DNA from: Altererythrobacter sp. B11
Lineage (GTDB): Bacteria > Pseudomonadota > Alphaproteobacteria > Sphingomonadales > Sphingomonadaceae
Direction: 5' to 3'
Length of the DNA stretch: 64,000 nt
Assembly: GCF_003569745.1 (NCBI RefSeq)
Contig: NZ_AP018498.1
Location: 2,517,001 to 2,581,000, forward strand
In this document: positions 56,030 to 64,000 of the stretch, one piece after another
Layout: the number at the start of each line of letters is the position of its first letter
Numbering within the stretch: position 1 is the stretch's first letter
Position numbers and translations under genes: made by a program
Notes under the pieces: model-generated
What the model was told of the DNA's origin: nothing
Database searches by the model: none
The model's input: the letters and a program-made list of their open reading frames with translations, nothing else

Positions 56030-57433
56030 TCAGGCGCCTCCGCCGAGCGCGCGCACAAGCGCAACGTCGAGCGTGAACCGGCGGGTCTCGAGTTGAGACA
56101 CCGCACGTTTCGAGGCGATAAGCGTGTTTTCGGCGGACAACACAGCGATGTAGTTGAGCAGCCCGCCACGGTAGCGTTCGGTCGCAGCGCGATATGCCAC
56201 CTGCGCTGCGTCGCGCGCCTTCTGTGCGTGATCAAGCTGCTCAGCCAGCGCTCGCTCGCTCGTCGCGACCTGTGCCACATCCTGCAAGGCGCGCAAAAGC
56301 GTATCGTTGTAGCTCGCTACGGCCTCGTCATAGTCGGCACGCGCGCCGCGCAGGTTGGCCGACAGCGCACCACCGCGGAAGATCGGCAGGCTGATGGCCG
56401 GACCGATATTTCCCGCGATGGATCCCGCATCGAAGAACCTGCCAAGTCCGAGCACCTGGGGACCGATGAATGCGGAGAGGTTGACGCTCGGATAGAAGCC
56501 AGCCTTTGCGACGCCCACCTGCGAGGCACGGACCTCCACCCGGAAACGTGCCGCCCGAACATCGGGTCGGCGGCCGATCAGATCTGCGGGTAGATTTGAC
56601 GGGAGGCCGAATGTCGGCACTTGCGGGTCGGTCGGTCGGGAAATGGCCAATGCACGGTCCGGACCGTCGCCGACCAGCGCTGCGATCCGCAGCCGAGTGA
56701 GATCCGCCGCCTCTACGGTGGCACGCGACATCTGGCGGGCCGTCTCGAGCGCGCTTTCGGCCTGCCCTTCAGACGCGAGCGTCTCCAGTCCCTGCACCCG
56801 CCTGCGACGGACCAGATCAGCGGTTCTTTCACGCACTTCGACCGTGTCTTCCGCGAGATCTGCCTCGCGCATCTGACCAAGCAGGTCGGCATAGGCGGCG
56901 GCGACGGAAGTCGTGAGCAACAGCCGTGCCTGGGCGGCCTCTGCCCGTGCGGCCTCGGCCGACGAGAGCGCTGCACCGATGGCTGCCCGGTTGCGCCCGA
57001 AGAAGTCGAGGTTCCAATCCAGGCTGGCGCGAACGGACGCAGCGTCGTTCACACCCTTTGGTACGCCTGCGTAGGGCGCGCCATTCCAGTAGCTTGCCTT
57101 CGCCTCGGCGAAACTGCCGTTGACGCTGAGTTGCGGAAGATCGCTTGCCCGACTCTGGTCGACAAGCGCTTCGGCGCGACGCACCCGCGCGGTGGCGATC
57201 TCAAGCGTCGGCGATGACGTCAGTGCCGCGTCAATGAGGGCTTCGAGTTGCGGATCGCTATAGCGACGCCACCACTCGTCCTGCGGCCAGTCGATCGCAG
57301 GCGCCTCCAAAGATCGCGCACTTCGCGGCGCGTCGGCCGCGAGCATCTGGGGACCATCAACGATATGCGGCATGGAGGCGCACCCAGCGAGGGCGAAGCC
57401 ATTCAGGAGGATGAGTGAGGAGGTGCGCATCAT
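56030..57433 (-). CDS. Outer-membrane efflux lipoprotein, NodT/OprM family
   Basis: 467 residues. A lipoprotein signal peptide with lipobox FALAGCAS puts the acylated Cys near residue 18. Two OEP repeats follow: WPQDEWWRRYSDPQLEALIDAALTSSPTLEIATARV and RRPDVRAARFRVEVRASQVGVAKAGFYPSVNL. Start ATG 57433 (or the next codon) is chosen because it gives a proper signal peptide; the ribosome site is weak. It completes the tripartite pump and follows the aldehyde dehydrogenase by 50 bp. Confidence 0.9.
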   Translation of the reverse strand: MMRTSSLILLNGFALAGCASMPHIVDGPQMLAADAPRSARSLEAPAIDWPQDEWWRRYSDPQLEALIDAALTSSPTLEIATARVRRAEALVDQSRASDLPQLSVNGSFAEAKASYWNGAPYAGVPKGVNDAASVRASLDWNLDFFGRNRAAIGAALSSAEAARAEAAQARLLLTTSVAAAYADLLGQMREADLAEDTVEVRERTADLVRRRRVQGLETLASEGQAESALETARQMSRATVEAADLTRLRIAALVGDGPDRALAISRPTDPQVPTFGLPSNLPADLIGRRPDVRAARFRVEVRASQVGVAKAGFYPSVNLSAFIGPQVLGLGRFFDAGSIAGNIGPAISLPIFRGGALSANLRGARADYDEAVASYNDTLLRALQDVAQVATSERALAEQLDHAQKARDAAQVAYRAATERYRGGLLNYIAVLSAENTLIASKRAVSQLETRRFTLDVALVRALGGGA

Positions 57434-57483
57434 CTTTTTGCTCTGGAAGAGGCGCAGCCCTGTGCCAGGCTGCGCCTGTCCCA

Positions 57484-58935
57484 TCAGAACGGGTAAGCCT
57501 GGCCGGATGGTTCGACGGTGACCCACTTGAGTTCGGTGAACTCGTCGATGACGGCCCGCCCGTCAAAGCGACCGTAGCCGCTCTGCTTCATGCCCCCATA
57601 AGGCGCCTGCGCCTCGTTCTGCACCGTCGCACCATTGATGTGAACACAGCCAGCTTCGATCTGCTCGGCAACCACCAGCGCGCGGCTGACATCTCGACCA
57701 AACACCGCTGAAGACAGGCCGTAGGCCGTGTCGTTCGCGATCCGGACGGCTTCGTCGACACCCGACACGCGTACAACGGTGGTGATCGGACCGAAGGTCT
57801 CCTCATCATATATCGCCATGCCAGGCTTTACATGATCGACGATCGTCGCGGGCATCACCGCGCCTTCGGCCTTTCCGCCAGTCGCTATCACCGCCCCCTT
57901 CTCGAGGGCATCCTCGATCAGACCGTTGATGCGCGCGCCCGAGCGTGCATCAACGACTGGTCCAACCACGACCGAAGGATCCGCGACGGGATCACCTGCC
58001 GCAAGCGTCGCCACCTTCGCTACGAACTTCTCGACGAATGCGTCAGCGACCGACTCGTCCACGACGAACCGCTCCGTCGACATGCATATCTGCCCCTGGT
58101 AGAGAAATGCGCCAAACGCCGCTGCGTTTACCGCACCATCCAGATCGGCATCATCCAGCACCACGAAGGGCGCCTTTCCGCCCAGCTCCAGCAGACAGCG
58201 CTTCAGCTGCGTGGCGCACTTCTCCGCGATGATCCGACCAACGCGGGTCGATCCCGTGAAGTTAACGCGCCGCACCGCCGGATGGGCGATCAGCGCGTCG
58301 ATGACCTCGGGGGCGTCATCGGGCGCATTCACGACAAAGTTGAGCACTCCTGCCGGCAGACCAGCCTCATAGAAAGCTTCGGCGATCAGGGCGTGGGTCC
58401 GCGGACTGGTCTCGGACCCGCGGAATATGACGGTGTTGCCGAAGGCGATCGGATAGGCAATCGCACGGGCGGCCAGCAGGATCGGTCCGTTCCATGGCAC
58501 GATGCTGAGCACCACGCCAACGGGCTGGCGCAATGTCATCGAAAGCGTTCCGGGTTTGTCCGTCGGAATCGTCTCGCCCTGAACTTGCGTCACCAGCCCC
58601 GCCGCCTCGCGAAGAAGCGCTGCTGAACCCATCACGTTGAACGCGGACCAAAGCGCTGACGCACCTATCTCGGCCGCCATTGCGGCGATGAAATCGTCCT
58701 TTTTGGCTTCGAGACGATCCGCGGCAGCGAGAAGCAGCCCGCGTCGTTCGCTAGGGCCGGTTTTTGACCAGCTCTTGAACGCTTTGTTGGCGGACTCGGC
58801 AGCCCGAACCGAGTCGTTCTTGTCGCCTGCTGCAGCGCGGGTGACCACCTCGCCCGAGATGGGATTGCGGCGCTCGAACCAGCGGCCAGAACCAGCCTCC
58901 ACCTCATCGTTATCGATCACCAGACGTACGTCCAT
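57484..58935 (-). CDS. Aromatic-type aldehyde dehydrogenase
   Basis: 483 residues: IVPWNGPILLAARAIAYPIAFGN, VNFTGSTRVGRII, Glu in LLELGGKAPFVVLDDADLD and the catalytic Cys in LYQGQICMSTERF. This pattern fits the vanillin/benzaldehyde/salicylaldehyde dehydrogenase group (NahF, LigV-like). The start at 58935 follows GGAGA at 6 bp; the frame is open further upstream. It is divergent from the alcohol dehydrogenase, so the pair could oxidise an aryl alcohol to the acid. The exact substrate is unknown. Confidence 0.88.
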   Translation of the reverse strand: MDVRLVIDNDEVEAGSGRWFERRNPISGEVVTRAAAGDKNDSVRAAESANKAFKSWSKTGPSERRGLLLAAADRLEAKKDDFIAAMAAEIGASALWSAFNVMGSAALLREAAGLVTQVQGETIPTDKPGTLSMTLRQPVGVVLSIVPWNGPILLAARAIAYPIAFGNTVIFRGSETSPRTHALIAEAFYEAGLPAGVLNFVVNAPDDAPEVIDALIAHPAVRRVNFTGSTRVGRIIAEKCATQLKRCLLELGGKAPFVVLDDADLDGAVNAAAFGAFLYQGQICMSTERFVVDESVADAFVEKFVAKVATLAAGDPVADPSVVVGPVVDARSGARINGLIEDALEKGAVIATGGKAEGAVMPATIVDHVKPGMAIYDEETFGPITTVVRVSGVDEAVRIANDTAYGLSSAVFGRDVSRALVVAEQIEAGCVHINGATVQNEAQAPYGGMKQSGYGRFDGRAVIDEFTELKWVTVEPSGQAYPF

Positions 58936-59025
58936 CTTCATTCTCCACAAAATGAGCGGCGGCACCGCCGACCTAATGACTGGCGCGTCGGCTTCGGGAG
59001 TCGGCAGCGTCATTCGATGCCCGAC

Positions 59026-59076
59026 CAGATAGGACACAATTACGCTTTGTCAAATTGATTACGCATTGAATAATTT
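59026..59076. promoter_or_regulatory. Overlapping divergent promoters between aldehyde and alcohol dehydrogenase genes
   Basis: Minus strand: -35 TTGACA (59053-59048), 16-bp spacer, -10 TATCTG (59031-59026), serving the aldehyde dehydrogenase. Plus strand: TTGTCA at 59047-59052 and TAATTT at 59071-59076, serving the alcohol dehydrogenase less convincingly. ATTACGC is repeated at 59039-59045 and 59058-59064 within this overlap, a possible regulator site. These are visual matches only. Confidence 0.5.
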
Positions 59077-59146
59077 TGATCGAGCGCTTAGGTGGCGTTT
59101 GTGAGGACGCCGCGGCGTGCGGTCGTCGATATTCAGGAGACATGAC

Positions 59147-60280
59147 ATGGCGGAGTTGGACCACGCCCATCCGATGAACGCAGCGGTGGTGCGCGAGAAG
59201 GGCGGTCAGTTCTTGCTCGAGAAGGTCAGGCTTGAAGCGCCGCGACCGACCGAGGTGCTCGTACGTGTCGTAGCGAGCGGCGTCTGTCACACCGACATGG
59301 TGGTGCGGAACCAGGACTTCACCGCTCCGCTTCCCATAATCCTGGGTCATGAAGGCTCCGGGGTCGTCGAGGCGGTCGGTTCTGATGTCACCACAATCTC
59401 GCCGGGTGACCATGTCGTTATGACCTATATGTCGTGCGGCCTCTGCGACACTTGTGAGTCGGGCCACCCGGCGCATTGCGAGCATATGGGACCGCTCAAC
59501 TTCGGCGGTGGACGACTCGATGGAACAAGCTCCGCCACAGATGAACACGACCATCCCGTTCACGATCACTTTTTCGGGCAATCCGCCTTTGCAGAATACG
59601 CCCTCGCCAACGAACGCAACGTCGTATGCGTGCCGAAGGACGTGCCGCTGGAACTCCTTGGTCCACTAGGCTGCGGCATTCAGACCGGCGCCGGCTCAGT
59701 ACTCAACGCCCTCAAGGTACGTGCCGGGTCGAGCTTCGTCGCTTTCGGCACAGGCGCTGTGGGACTTGCGGCGATCATGGCTGCCAAGGTTGCCGGTGCA
59801 ACGACCGTAATCGCGGTTGACGTGAACCCGGCTCGTCTCGAACTGGCCAGAGAGCTTGGGGCCACACATACGGTCAACAGTCGCGAGGTTGACGCCACCC
59901 AGACGGTGCGCGAAATCACAGGCGGGGGTGCCGACTTTGCGCTGGAGGCGAGCGGTCGACCAGAAGTCCTGCGCCAGGCGATCGACTCCCTTGGTATCTT
60001 CGGTACCTGCGGCATCGTCGGCGCGACAAAGGAAGGCACGGAGGTGGCCTTCAACGTCAACGAGGTTATGATCCCAGGCCGCCGCATCATGGGCATTGTC
60101 CAGGGAGACGTGGTTGCCAAGACGTTCATTCCGGTCATGATCGACCTATTCAAGCAGGGGCGCTTCCCGTTCGACCGTCTGGTGCGATTCTACGATTTCG
60201 CGGACATCAACCAAGCGATCGAGGATTCCGAGCGCGGCGTTACCATCAAGCCGATCCTGCGGATCCAGCCAGTCGCCTGA
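59147..60280 (+). CDS. Zinc-dependent aryl-alcohol dehydrogenase
   Basis: A 377-residue medium-chain alcohol dehydrogenase: catalytic-zinc ligands in GVCHTDMVVR and LGHEGSGVVEAVG, the four structural Cys in MSCGLCDTCESGHPAHCEH, and the NAD fold in AFGTGAVGLAAIMAA. It resembles benzyl-alcohol dehydrogenases (XylB/AreB). The start at 59147 (MAELDH) follows AGGAGA; a start 10 codons earlier is possible. It is paired with the divergent aldehyde dehydrogenase. Confidence 0.9.
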   Translation: MAELDHAHPMNAAVVREKGGQFLLEKVRLEAPRPTEVLVRVVASGVCHTDMVVRNQDFTAPLPIILGHEGSGVVEAVGSDVTTISPGDHVVMTYMSCGLCDTCESGHPAHCEHMGPLNFGGGRLDGTSSATDEHDHPVHDHFFGQSAFAEYALANERNVVCVPKDVPLELLGPLGCGIQTGAGSVLNALKVRAGSSFVAFGTGAVGLAAIMAAKVAGATTVIAVDVNPARLELARELGATHTVNSREVDATQTVREITGGGADFALEASGRPEVLRQAIDSLGIFGTCGIVGATKEGTEVAFNVNEVMIPGRRIMGIVQGDVVAKTFIPVMIDLFKQGRFPFDRLVRFYDFADINQAIEDSERGVTIKPILRIQPVA

Positions 60281-60380
60281 CAGGCGGTATACGCATCGGT
60301 TAACCTTGGCCGTTGCGCCGGCTCGACGAGAGATCGCGCTCGATACCGCCCGTTAGGGCATTTTTGACACGGAGACTGAT

Positions 60381-60947
60381 ATGGCAGAACTACTTAACAT
60401 CGGCATTCTGGTCGGCAGCTTGCAACGTGACGGCCTCAGCAGAAGGCTTGCAAACGCCGTGATTGCACTTGGCGATGATCGCGTGAAGATGCAGATCGTC
60501 GAAATCGGCGACCTGCCGTTGTACAATCCCGAACTCGAAGATGCAGGTATGGCGGCGTGGCAGAGATTCCGCAGCGAAATCGCACCTTTAGACGGCATCC
60601 TGTTCGTGACACCGGAGTACAACCGCTCGGTCCCGGCCCCGCTCAAGAACGCCATTGATGTTGGATCCCGCCCCTATGGGCAAAGCGTATGGGCGGGCAA
60701 GCCAGCGGGCATCCTCTCGCAGTCGCCAGGCGCGCTCGGGGCGTTCGGTGCGAACCACCATCTGCGTCAGAGCCTCGTGTTCCTCGACATGCCAGCGATG
60801 CAGCAGCCGGAGGCCTATCTCGGCCATTCGGCCAACCTCTTCGCGGCAGACGGAAGCCTGGTCGACGGTTCCGCAAAGGACTTCATATCTTCGTTCATCA
60901 ACGCCTTCGCCAGCTGGGTGAAGCGTCACACCGCCGGGACAGCCTAA
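60381..60947 (+). CDS. NAD(P)H-dependent FMN reductase family protein
   Basis: A 188-residue flavodoxin-like protein: the FMN phosphate loop near GILVGSLQRDGLSRRLANAV, then the family's LFVTPEYNRSVPAPLKNAIDVGS and GKPAGILSQSPGALGAFGANHHLRQ. Relatives reduce quinones, chromate or azo dyes. It lies 100 bp after the alcohol dehydrogenase and 3 bp before the glucosidase. It may protect against quinones formed from the released phenolics, which is inference. Confidence 0.88.
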   Translation: MAELLNIGILVGSLQRDGLSRRLANAVIALGDDRVKMQIVEIGDLPLYNPELEDAGMAAWQRFRSEIAPLDGILFVTPEYNRSVPAPLKNAIDVGSRPYGQSVWAGKPAGILSQSPGALGAFGANHHLRQSLVFLDMPAMQQPEAYLGHSANLFAADGSLVDGSAKDFISSFINAFASWVKRHTAGTA

Positions 60948-60950
60948 GCC

Positions 60951-62420
60951 ATGAGGCGACCCCTCCTGCTCGCGGCGATGACCGCATCCCTGTCCAGTGG
61001 CGTCTCGGCAAAGCCCGCGCCGGAGGCCTTCCGCTGGGGTGCCGCGTCGGCGGCCTACCAGGTGGAGGGAGCGTTCGCTGCTGATGGCAAGGGGCGATCG
61101 GTCTGGGACCATTATCTCGACGATCTGGACCTCGCAGGCCCCGGCATGTCGGGCGCCGTTGCCATCAATTTCTACGACAGGACGCAGTATCTGAAGGATA
61201 TCGCGCTCATGAAGCAGATAGGCCTGACGAGCTATCGGTTCTCGATTTCCTGGCCTCGCATCATCCCCGATGGGGTTGGCCCTGCGAACCCGGCAGCGAT
61301 AGCACACTACCGGCAATTCATCGCTGATCTGAAGGCCGCCGGCATCCAGCCAATGCTGACGCTGTACCACTGGGACATGCCGCTATCATTGGCACGGGCC
61401 GGCGGATGGGAAAATCGCGCTTCTATCGAGTGGTTCCGTCACTATGCGGACGTGATCTTCTACAACTTTCACGACCAGGTCGATCTATATGTTCTGGTCA
61501 ACGAGCCGCTGGTGGAGCGGGCGATGAAGCAGCTAGCCGAGCAGCGGATGGCCGGCGGCAAAGCCACGTTCGCGATCGTGCCGCCGGCAAGCGAGCTGCC
61601 GGGCGCTTTGCGGACCTTCAATCACCTCCTGCTCGCATCTGCGGCTGCCAAGAAGAGTTTCGATGCGAAGGGATATCCAGGCCGGCTGGGTGTCGCCCTC
61701 CCCCTCTTCCCCACGCTAACTGCCCAGAGAGCATCCCCCGCGGACCGTAAAGCTGCGCAACTTGCAGACGGTGTAATGAACCGCTGGTTCCTGGATGCCA
61801 TGTACAAGGGTAGCTATCCAGCCGACGTACTCGACGCCGTTGCATCCTTGGGAGGCGACATCGACGTGCAGCCGGGCGACGCCGCCGCCATCCATGCTGC
61901 GGATTTCGACTATCTCGGCATCAACTTCTATTCGCCTCTCTTCATTCGTCGCCCTGCGGGTGCGGCAGCGAACGGATATGCTGCGGAGATGTTCATTCCC
62001 GAGGGAGTCTATGCGGCCTATAACGGCGCGGTGCGCCCGGACCAGTTTACCGCCCTTTTGGACCGCATTCGCGTCGAATATGGAAATCCACCGGTTTTCA
62101 TCACCGAGAACGGCGCAGGTTTCCCGGGTGACGACGAAATGATCGATGGCGCGGTGAACGACCGGAAACGCTGTAGATATCTTGTCGACCATATCGGCGC
62201 CATGAAGAGCGCCATGGCGAAGGGTGCTGACGTGCGCGGTTATCATGTCTGGTCCAGCCACGACAATCTCGAATGGCTGTTTGGATATGGTAGTCGCTTC
62301 GGCATGATCCATGTCGACTTCAATACGCAGAAGCGTACGCCGAAACTAAGCGCTGGGATATATTCACAGATCATCAGAGGCAAAGCCGTCTCGGCTGCCT
62401 CCTGCGAGAGGCCCTCCTGA
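60951..62420 (+). CDS. Exported GH1 beta-glucosidase
   Basis: 489 residues. A short signal peptide (MRRPLLLAAMTASLSSGVSAK) points to a periplasmic enzyme. The GH1 signatures are clear: FRWGAASAAYQVEGA, SYRFSISWPRIIP, the acid/base Glu in VLVNEPL, the nucleophile Glu in FITENGAG, and the sugar-binding SSHDNLEWLFGYGSRFG. It hydrolyses beta-glucosides; together with the alcohol and aldehyde dehydrogenases an aryl-glucoside substrate is likely. The ATG is 3 bp after the FMN reductase stop, so the two are co-translated. Confidence 0.93.
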   Translation: MRRPLLLAAMTASLSSGVSAKPAPEAFRWGAASAAYQVEGAFAADGKGRSVWDHYLDDLDLAGPGMSGAVAINFYDRTQYLKDIALMKQIGLTSYRFSISWPRIIPDGVGPANPAAIAHYRQFIADLKAAGIQPMLTLYHWDMPLSLARAGGWENRASIEWFRHYADVIFYNFHDQVDLYVLVNEPLVERAMKQLAEQRMAGGKATFAIVPPASELPGALRTFNHLLLASAAAKKSFDAKGYPGRLGVALPLFPTLTAQRASPADRKAAQLADGVMNRWFLDAMYKGSYPADVLDAVASLGGDIDVQPGDAAAIHAADFDYLGINFYSPLFIRRPAGAAANGYAAEMFIPEGVYAAYNGAVRPDQFTALLDRIRVEYGNPPVFITENGAGFPGDDEMIDGAVNDRKRCRYLVDHIGAMKSAMAKGADVRGYHVWSSHDNLEWLFGYGSRFGMIHVDFNTQKRTPKLSAGIYSQIIRGKAVSAASCERPS

Positions 62421-62622
62421 ACGCTCGCTGCACTCTTGCCCAGTTTCTAGCCTTGAAGCTCGCGCCAGTTTGCCGGTCTCGCCCATGGGCCTACCCGATC
62501 GAGTTCGCGGACGATGCGTTCCTCTCCCGCATCTACCCCAAGCGATCCGACAAGATCATCGTCCATGGGAAGCGGTCGCAGCGCGCATCAAGCCAGTGAT
62601 GACGCGAAAGACCGACGCCTAA
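62421..62622. other. Gene-poor debris upstream of the LysR remnant
   Basis: Together with the remnant and the leader of the dioxygenase gene this makes a gap of about 530 bp. I see short open frames only, with no recognisable domain or ribosome site. An open frame at 62514-63053 runs across several features and is not supported. Confidence 0.5.
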
Positions 62623-62820
62623 TCGGTAGCCCTGCTCCACGAGCAGAATTGCGTTGCCGACATAGAATCCGGACGATTGTCGCGGGTGCTGCCGAATTTG
62701 CATACGCTAGATGGCCTCCGGCACATGATCTTCGCCATGCGTCAGGGCATGCCTGCCGCACAGCGTGCCTTCATCGATCATTATGCTTGCCAGAGCTTCT
62801 TCCCAGAAGCCGTCGGTTGA
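62623..62820 (+). pseudogene. C-terminal remnant of a LysR-family regulator
   Basis: After a stop at 62620-62622, 65 codons read like the end of a LysR effector domain: NCVADIESGRLSRVLPN, then LRHMIFAMRQGMPAAQRAFIDH and a terminal FFPEAVG. There is no start codon context and no DNA-binding domain upstream, so this is the stump of a deleted regulator. Identification rests on the pattern SGRL-RVLP followed by M-A-QRAFIDH. Confidence 0.55.
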
Positions 62821-62952
62821 TCACCAAAGAGCGCCGCTCCAGGGGACCAGAAATTTCTATATGCATAAACGGATATCGAATAACCATAAATAGTGGATTT
62901 CTCAGCAATTTCGGATGCGCCATAAGCATGGACAGTAAATCGCGAGGTAGTC

Positions 62953-63744
62953 ATGCTTCCTTCTCTTTTCGTATCCCATGGGGCACCAACATTCCCCCTC
63001 ACCGATGCCCCGGCGCGCACCTTCCTCGAAGGCTATGCCGCGCGACTTCCTGAACAGCCCAGAGCGATTCTGGTTGTATCTGCTCATTGGGAAGCAGCGA
63101 AGCCGACGATCAACGCGCCGGCGATCAATTCTACGATACTCGACTTCCACGGGTTTCCAGCCCAACTATATAGCATCCGCTACCCTGCTGCCGGTTCGGT
63201 CTGGCTTGCAGACCGGGTCACTGAACTGCTCGCGACCGATGGAAGCATTGTTGAGCGGGATGCGCAGCGTGGGCTCGATCACGGCGCCTGGGTACCTCTC
63301 AGCCTCATGTTCCCCGATGCGGACATCCCTGTGGCCCAGCTTTCGGTCGAGACATCAAAAGGTGCGGCTTATCACTACCGACTTGGCCAGCGTCTTGCTC
63401 CATTACGCGAGGAAGGCGTGCTAATCATCGGATCCGGCAGCTTCACCCACGACCTGTCAAGCTTCCGCGAATATTACCATGCTCTCCATGCGACTGCCCC
63501 CCAATGGGTCGATGACTTCGCCGACTGGATGACGATCGCCCTGGAGCAGGAGAGAGTCGAAGATGTCCTCGATTATCGCGAACGCGCTCCCTTCGCCCGT
63601 CGCAACCACCCTACCGAAGAGCATCTGCTCCCTCTGTTCGTCGCGATGGGCGCGGCGAACGGTCAATTTCCAGAGCATCTCCATGCCAGCACCACTCACG
63701 GCGTGTTGCGCATGGATGCCTTCGCCTTTGGAGAAACCGCATGA
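62953..63744 (+). CDS. DODA-type extradiol ring-cleavage dioxygenase
   Basis: A 263-residue member of the LigB-like class III extradiol dioxygenases (4,5-DOPA dioxygenase/YgiD branch). Metal and catalytic His are visible in FVSHGAPTF, VVSAHWEA, RGLDHGAWVPL and GSGSFTHDL. These enzymes open catechol-type rings with Fe(II) or Zn(II). GAGGTAG precedes the ATG, and the stop overlaps the next gene by 4 bp. The substrate is unknown; a catechol made from plant phenolics is reasonable. Confidence 0.88.
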   Translation: MLPSLFVSHGAPTFPLTDAPARTFLEGYAARLPEQPRAILVVSAHWEAAKPTINAPAINSTILDFHGFPAQLYSIRYPAAGSVWLADRVTELLATDGSIVERDAQRGLDHGAWVPLSLMFPDADIPVAQLSVETSKGAAYHYRLGQRLAPLREEGVLIIGSGSFTHDLSSFREYYHALHATAPQWVDDFADWMTIALEQERVEDVLDYRERAPFARRNHPTEEHLLPLFVAMGAANGQFPEHLHASTTHGVLRMDAFAFGETA

Positions 63745-64000
63745 CCAAGAAGCTCATCGTCGCTCTGCACGGTGTTGGATCCAACGCCCGTGACATGATG
63801 TCCGCCCTACAGCCGCTGACCTCGCAAACGGATGTCGTCGCGCTCGACGGCCCCGAACCGTTCCATGCCAATGCCCTGGGCCGACAGTGGTTCTCCGTGG
63901 CTGGGATCACAGAAGCGAACCGTCCCGGTCGTGTAAAGGCCGCAGTCCCGCAACTACTCGAGATGCTGGATCGGGTCGCACAGGACCGTGGCGTGCGTCG
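63741..64000 (+). CDS. Alpha/beta hydrolase (phospholipase/carboxylesterase family), N-terminal part
   Basis: 86 codons before the right edge. The start LIVALHGVGSNARDMMSAL and later DGPEPFHANALGRQWFSV fit the PF02230 phospholipase/carboxylesterase (YpfH-like) family; the nucleophile Ser lies beyond the edge. The ATG overlaps the dioxygenase stop (ATGA), so the pair is coupled and may act in sequence, for example on an ester substrate or product. Confidence 0.82.
   Translation, partial: MTKKLIVALHGVGSNARDMMSALQPLTSQTDVVALDGPEPFHANALGRQWFSVAGITEANRPGRVKAAVPQLLEMLDRVAQDRGVR

Noticed and set aside
60283-60350. GGCGGTAT and ATACCGCC as a widely spaced inverted repeat after the alcohol dehydrogenase
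   Set aside because: The two 8-base words are 52 bases apart with no supporting stem between them and no T-run; likely chance.

Overview
The window is GC-rich, densely coded chromosome-like DNA that reads as an alphaproteobacterium, most likely a sphingomonad (Sphingobium/Novosphingobium/Sphingomonas group). I base this on the gene families and operon arrangements, the large TonB-dependent receptor with a sphingomonad-type plug, the frequent TTG/GTG starts and the IS66-type element. It is a catabolic region: three routes for ring compounds, each with its own regulator, converge on 3-oxoadipyl-CoA, and three paralogous thiolases (7520-8722, 21164-22369, 37410-38618) are available to split it into succinyl-CoA and acetyl-CoA.

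Region 1 (1-13.1 kb), phenylacetate. On the minus strand lie an aldehyde dehydrogenase cut by the left edge (probably phenylacetaldehyde dehydrogenase), a fused enoyl-CoA hydratase/3-hydroxyacyl-CoA dehydrogenase, a small EthD-like protein, paaK, paaZ and paaG. Divergently on the plus strand are paaI, paaJ, an inverted repeat that looks like a PaaR operator, paaABCDE and a TetR regulator (PaaR type). This is a complete aerobic phenylacetyl-CoA epoxidation pathway, with the fusion standing in for separate paaF and paaH. A small unknown protein follows.

Region 2 (13.9-31.1 kb), benzoate/catechol plus an accessory set. Everything except catR is on the minus strand: catB-catC-catA-benA-benB-benC-benD-(SDR remnant)-pcaI-pcaJ-pcaF-pcaD, then an SDR, a LuxR-type regulator, a 2,4'-dihydroxyacetophenone-dioxygenase-like cupin, a GldA-type dehydrogenase and a TonB-dependent receptor. 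catR is divergent from catB, and an exact ATAC-N7-GTAT site lies between them. The first part takes benzoate to central metabolism. The last five genes look like an uptake and processing unit for an unidentified substrate.

Region 3 (31.2-51.4 kb), acquired island. It starts with an AlpA-type regulator and a P4-type integrase. An AT-richer stretch follows, with hairpins, a small ORF coupled to an orphan nucleotidyltransferase-fold protein, and a complete IS66-family element. Then come two divergent operons around an IclR regulator. The minus operon is enoyl-CoA hydratase, 3-hydroxyacyl-CoA dehydrogenase, family III CoA-transferase, SDR, aldehyde dehydrogenase and thiolase. The plus operon is IclR, acyl-CoA dehydrogenase, cyclohexanone monooxygenase, OprB-type porin and SDR. 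Together they form an almost complete cyclohexanol/cyclohexanone to adipate to 3-oxoadipyl-CoA route that lacks only an obvious caprolactone hydrolase. Two identical palindromes (TTCCGC-ACA-GCGGAA) sit in the divergent promoter. A truncated IS3-type orfA closes the region.

Region 4 (51.7-64 kb), aromatic alcohol/aldehyde and glucoside set. The minus strand carries a TetR regulator, an IclR regulator, an MFS/HlyD/outer-membrane-factor efflux system and an aromatic-type aldehyde dehydrogenase. Divergently lie a zinc alcohol dehydrogenase, an FMN reductase and an exported GH1 beta-glucosidase, then a LysR remnant, a DODA-type extradiol dioxygenase and an alpha/beta hydrolase cut by the right edge. 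Hydrolysis of aryl-beta-glucosides followed by oxidation of the aglycone is a reasonable reading, but it is inference.

I saw no rRNA, tRNA or CRISPR array.
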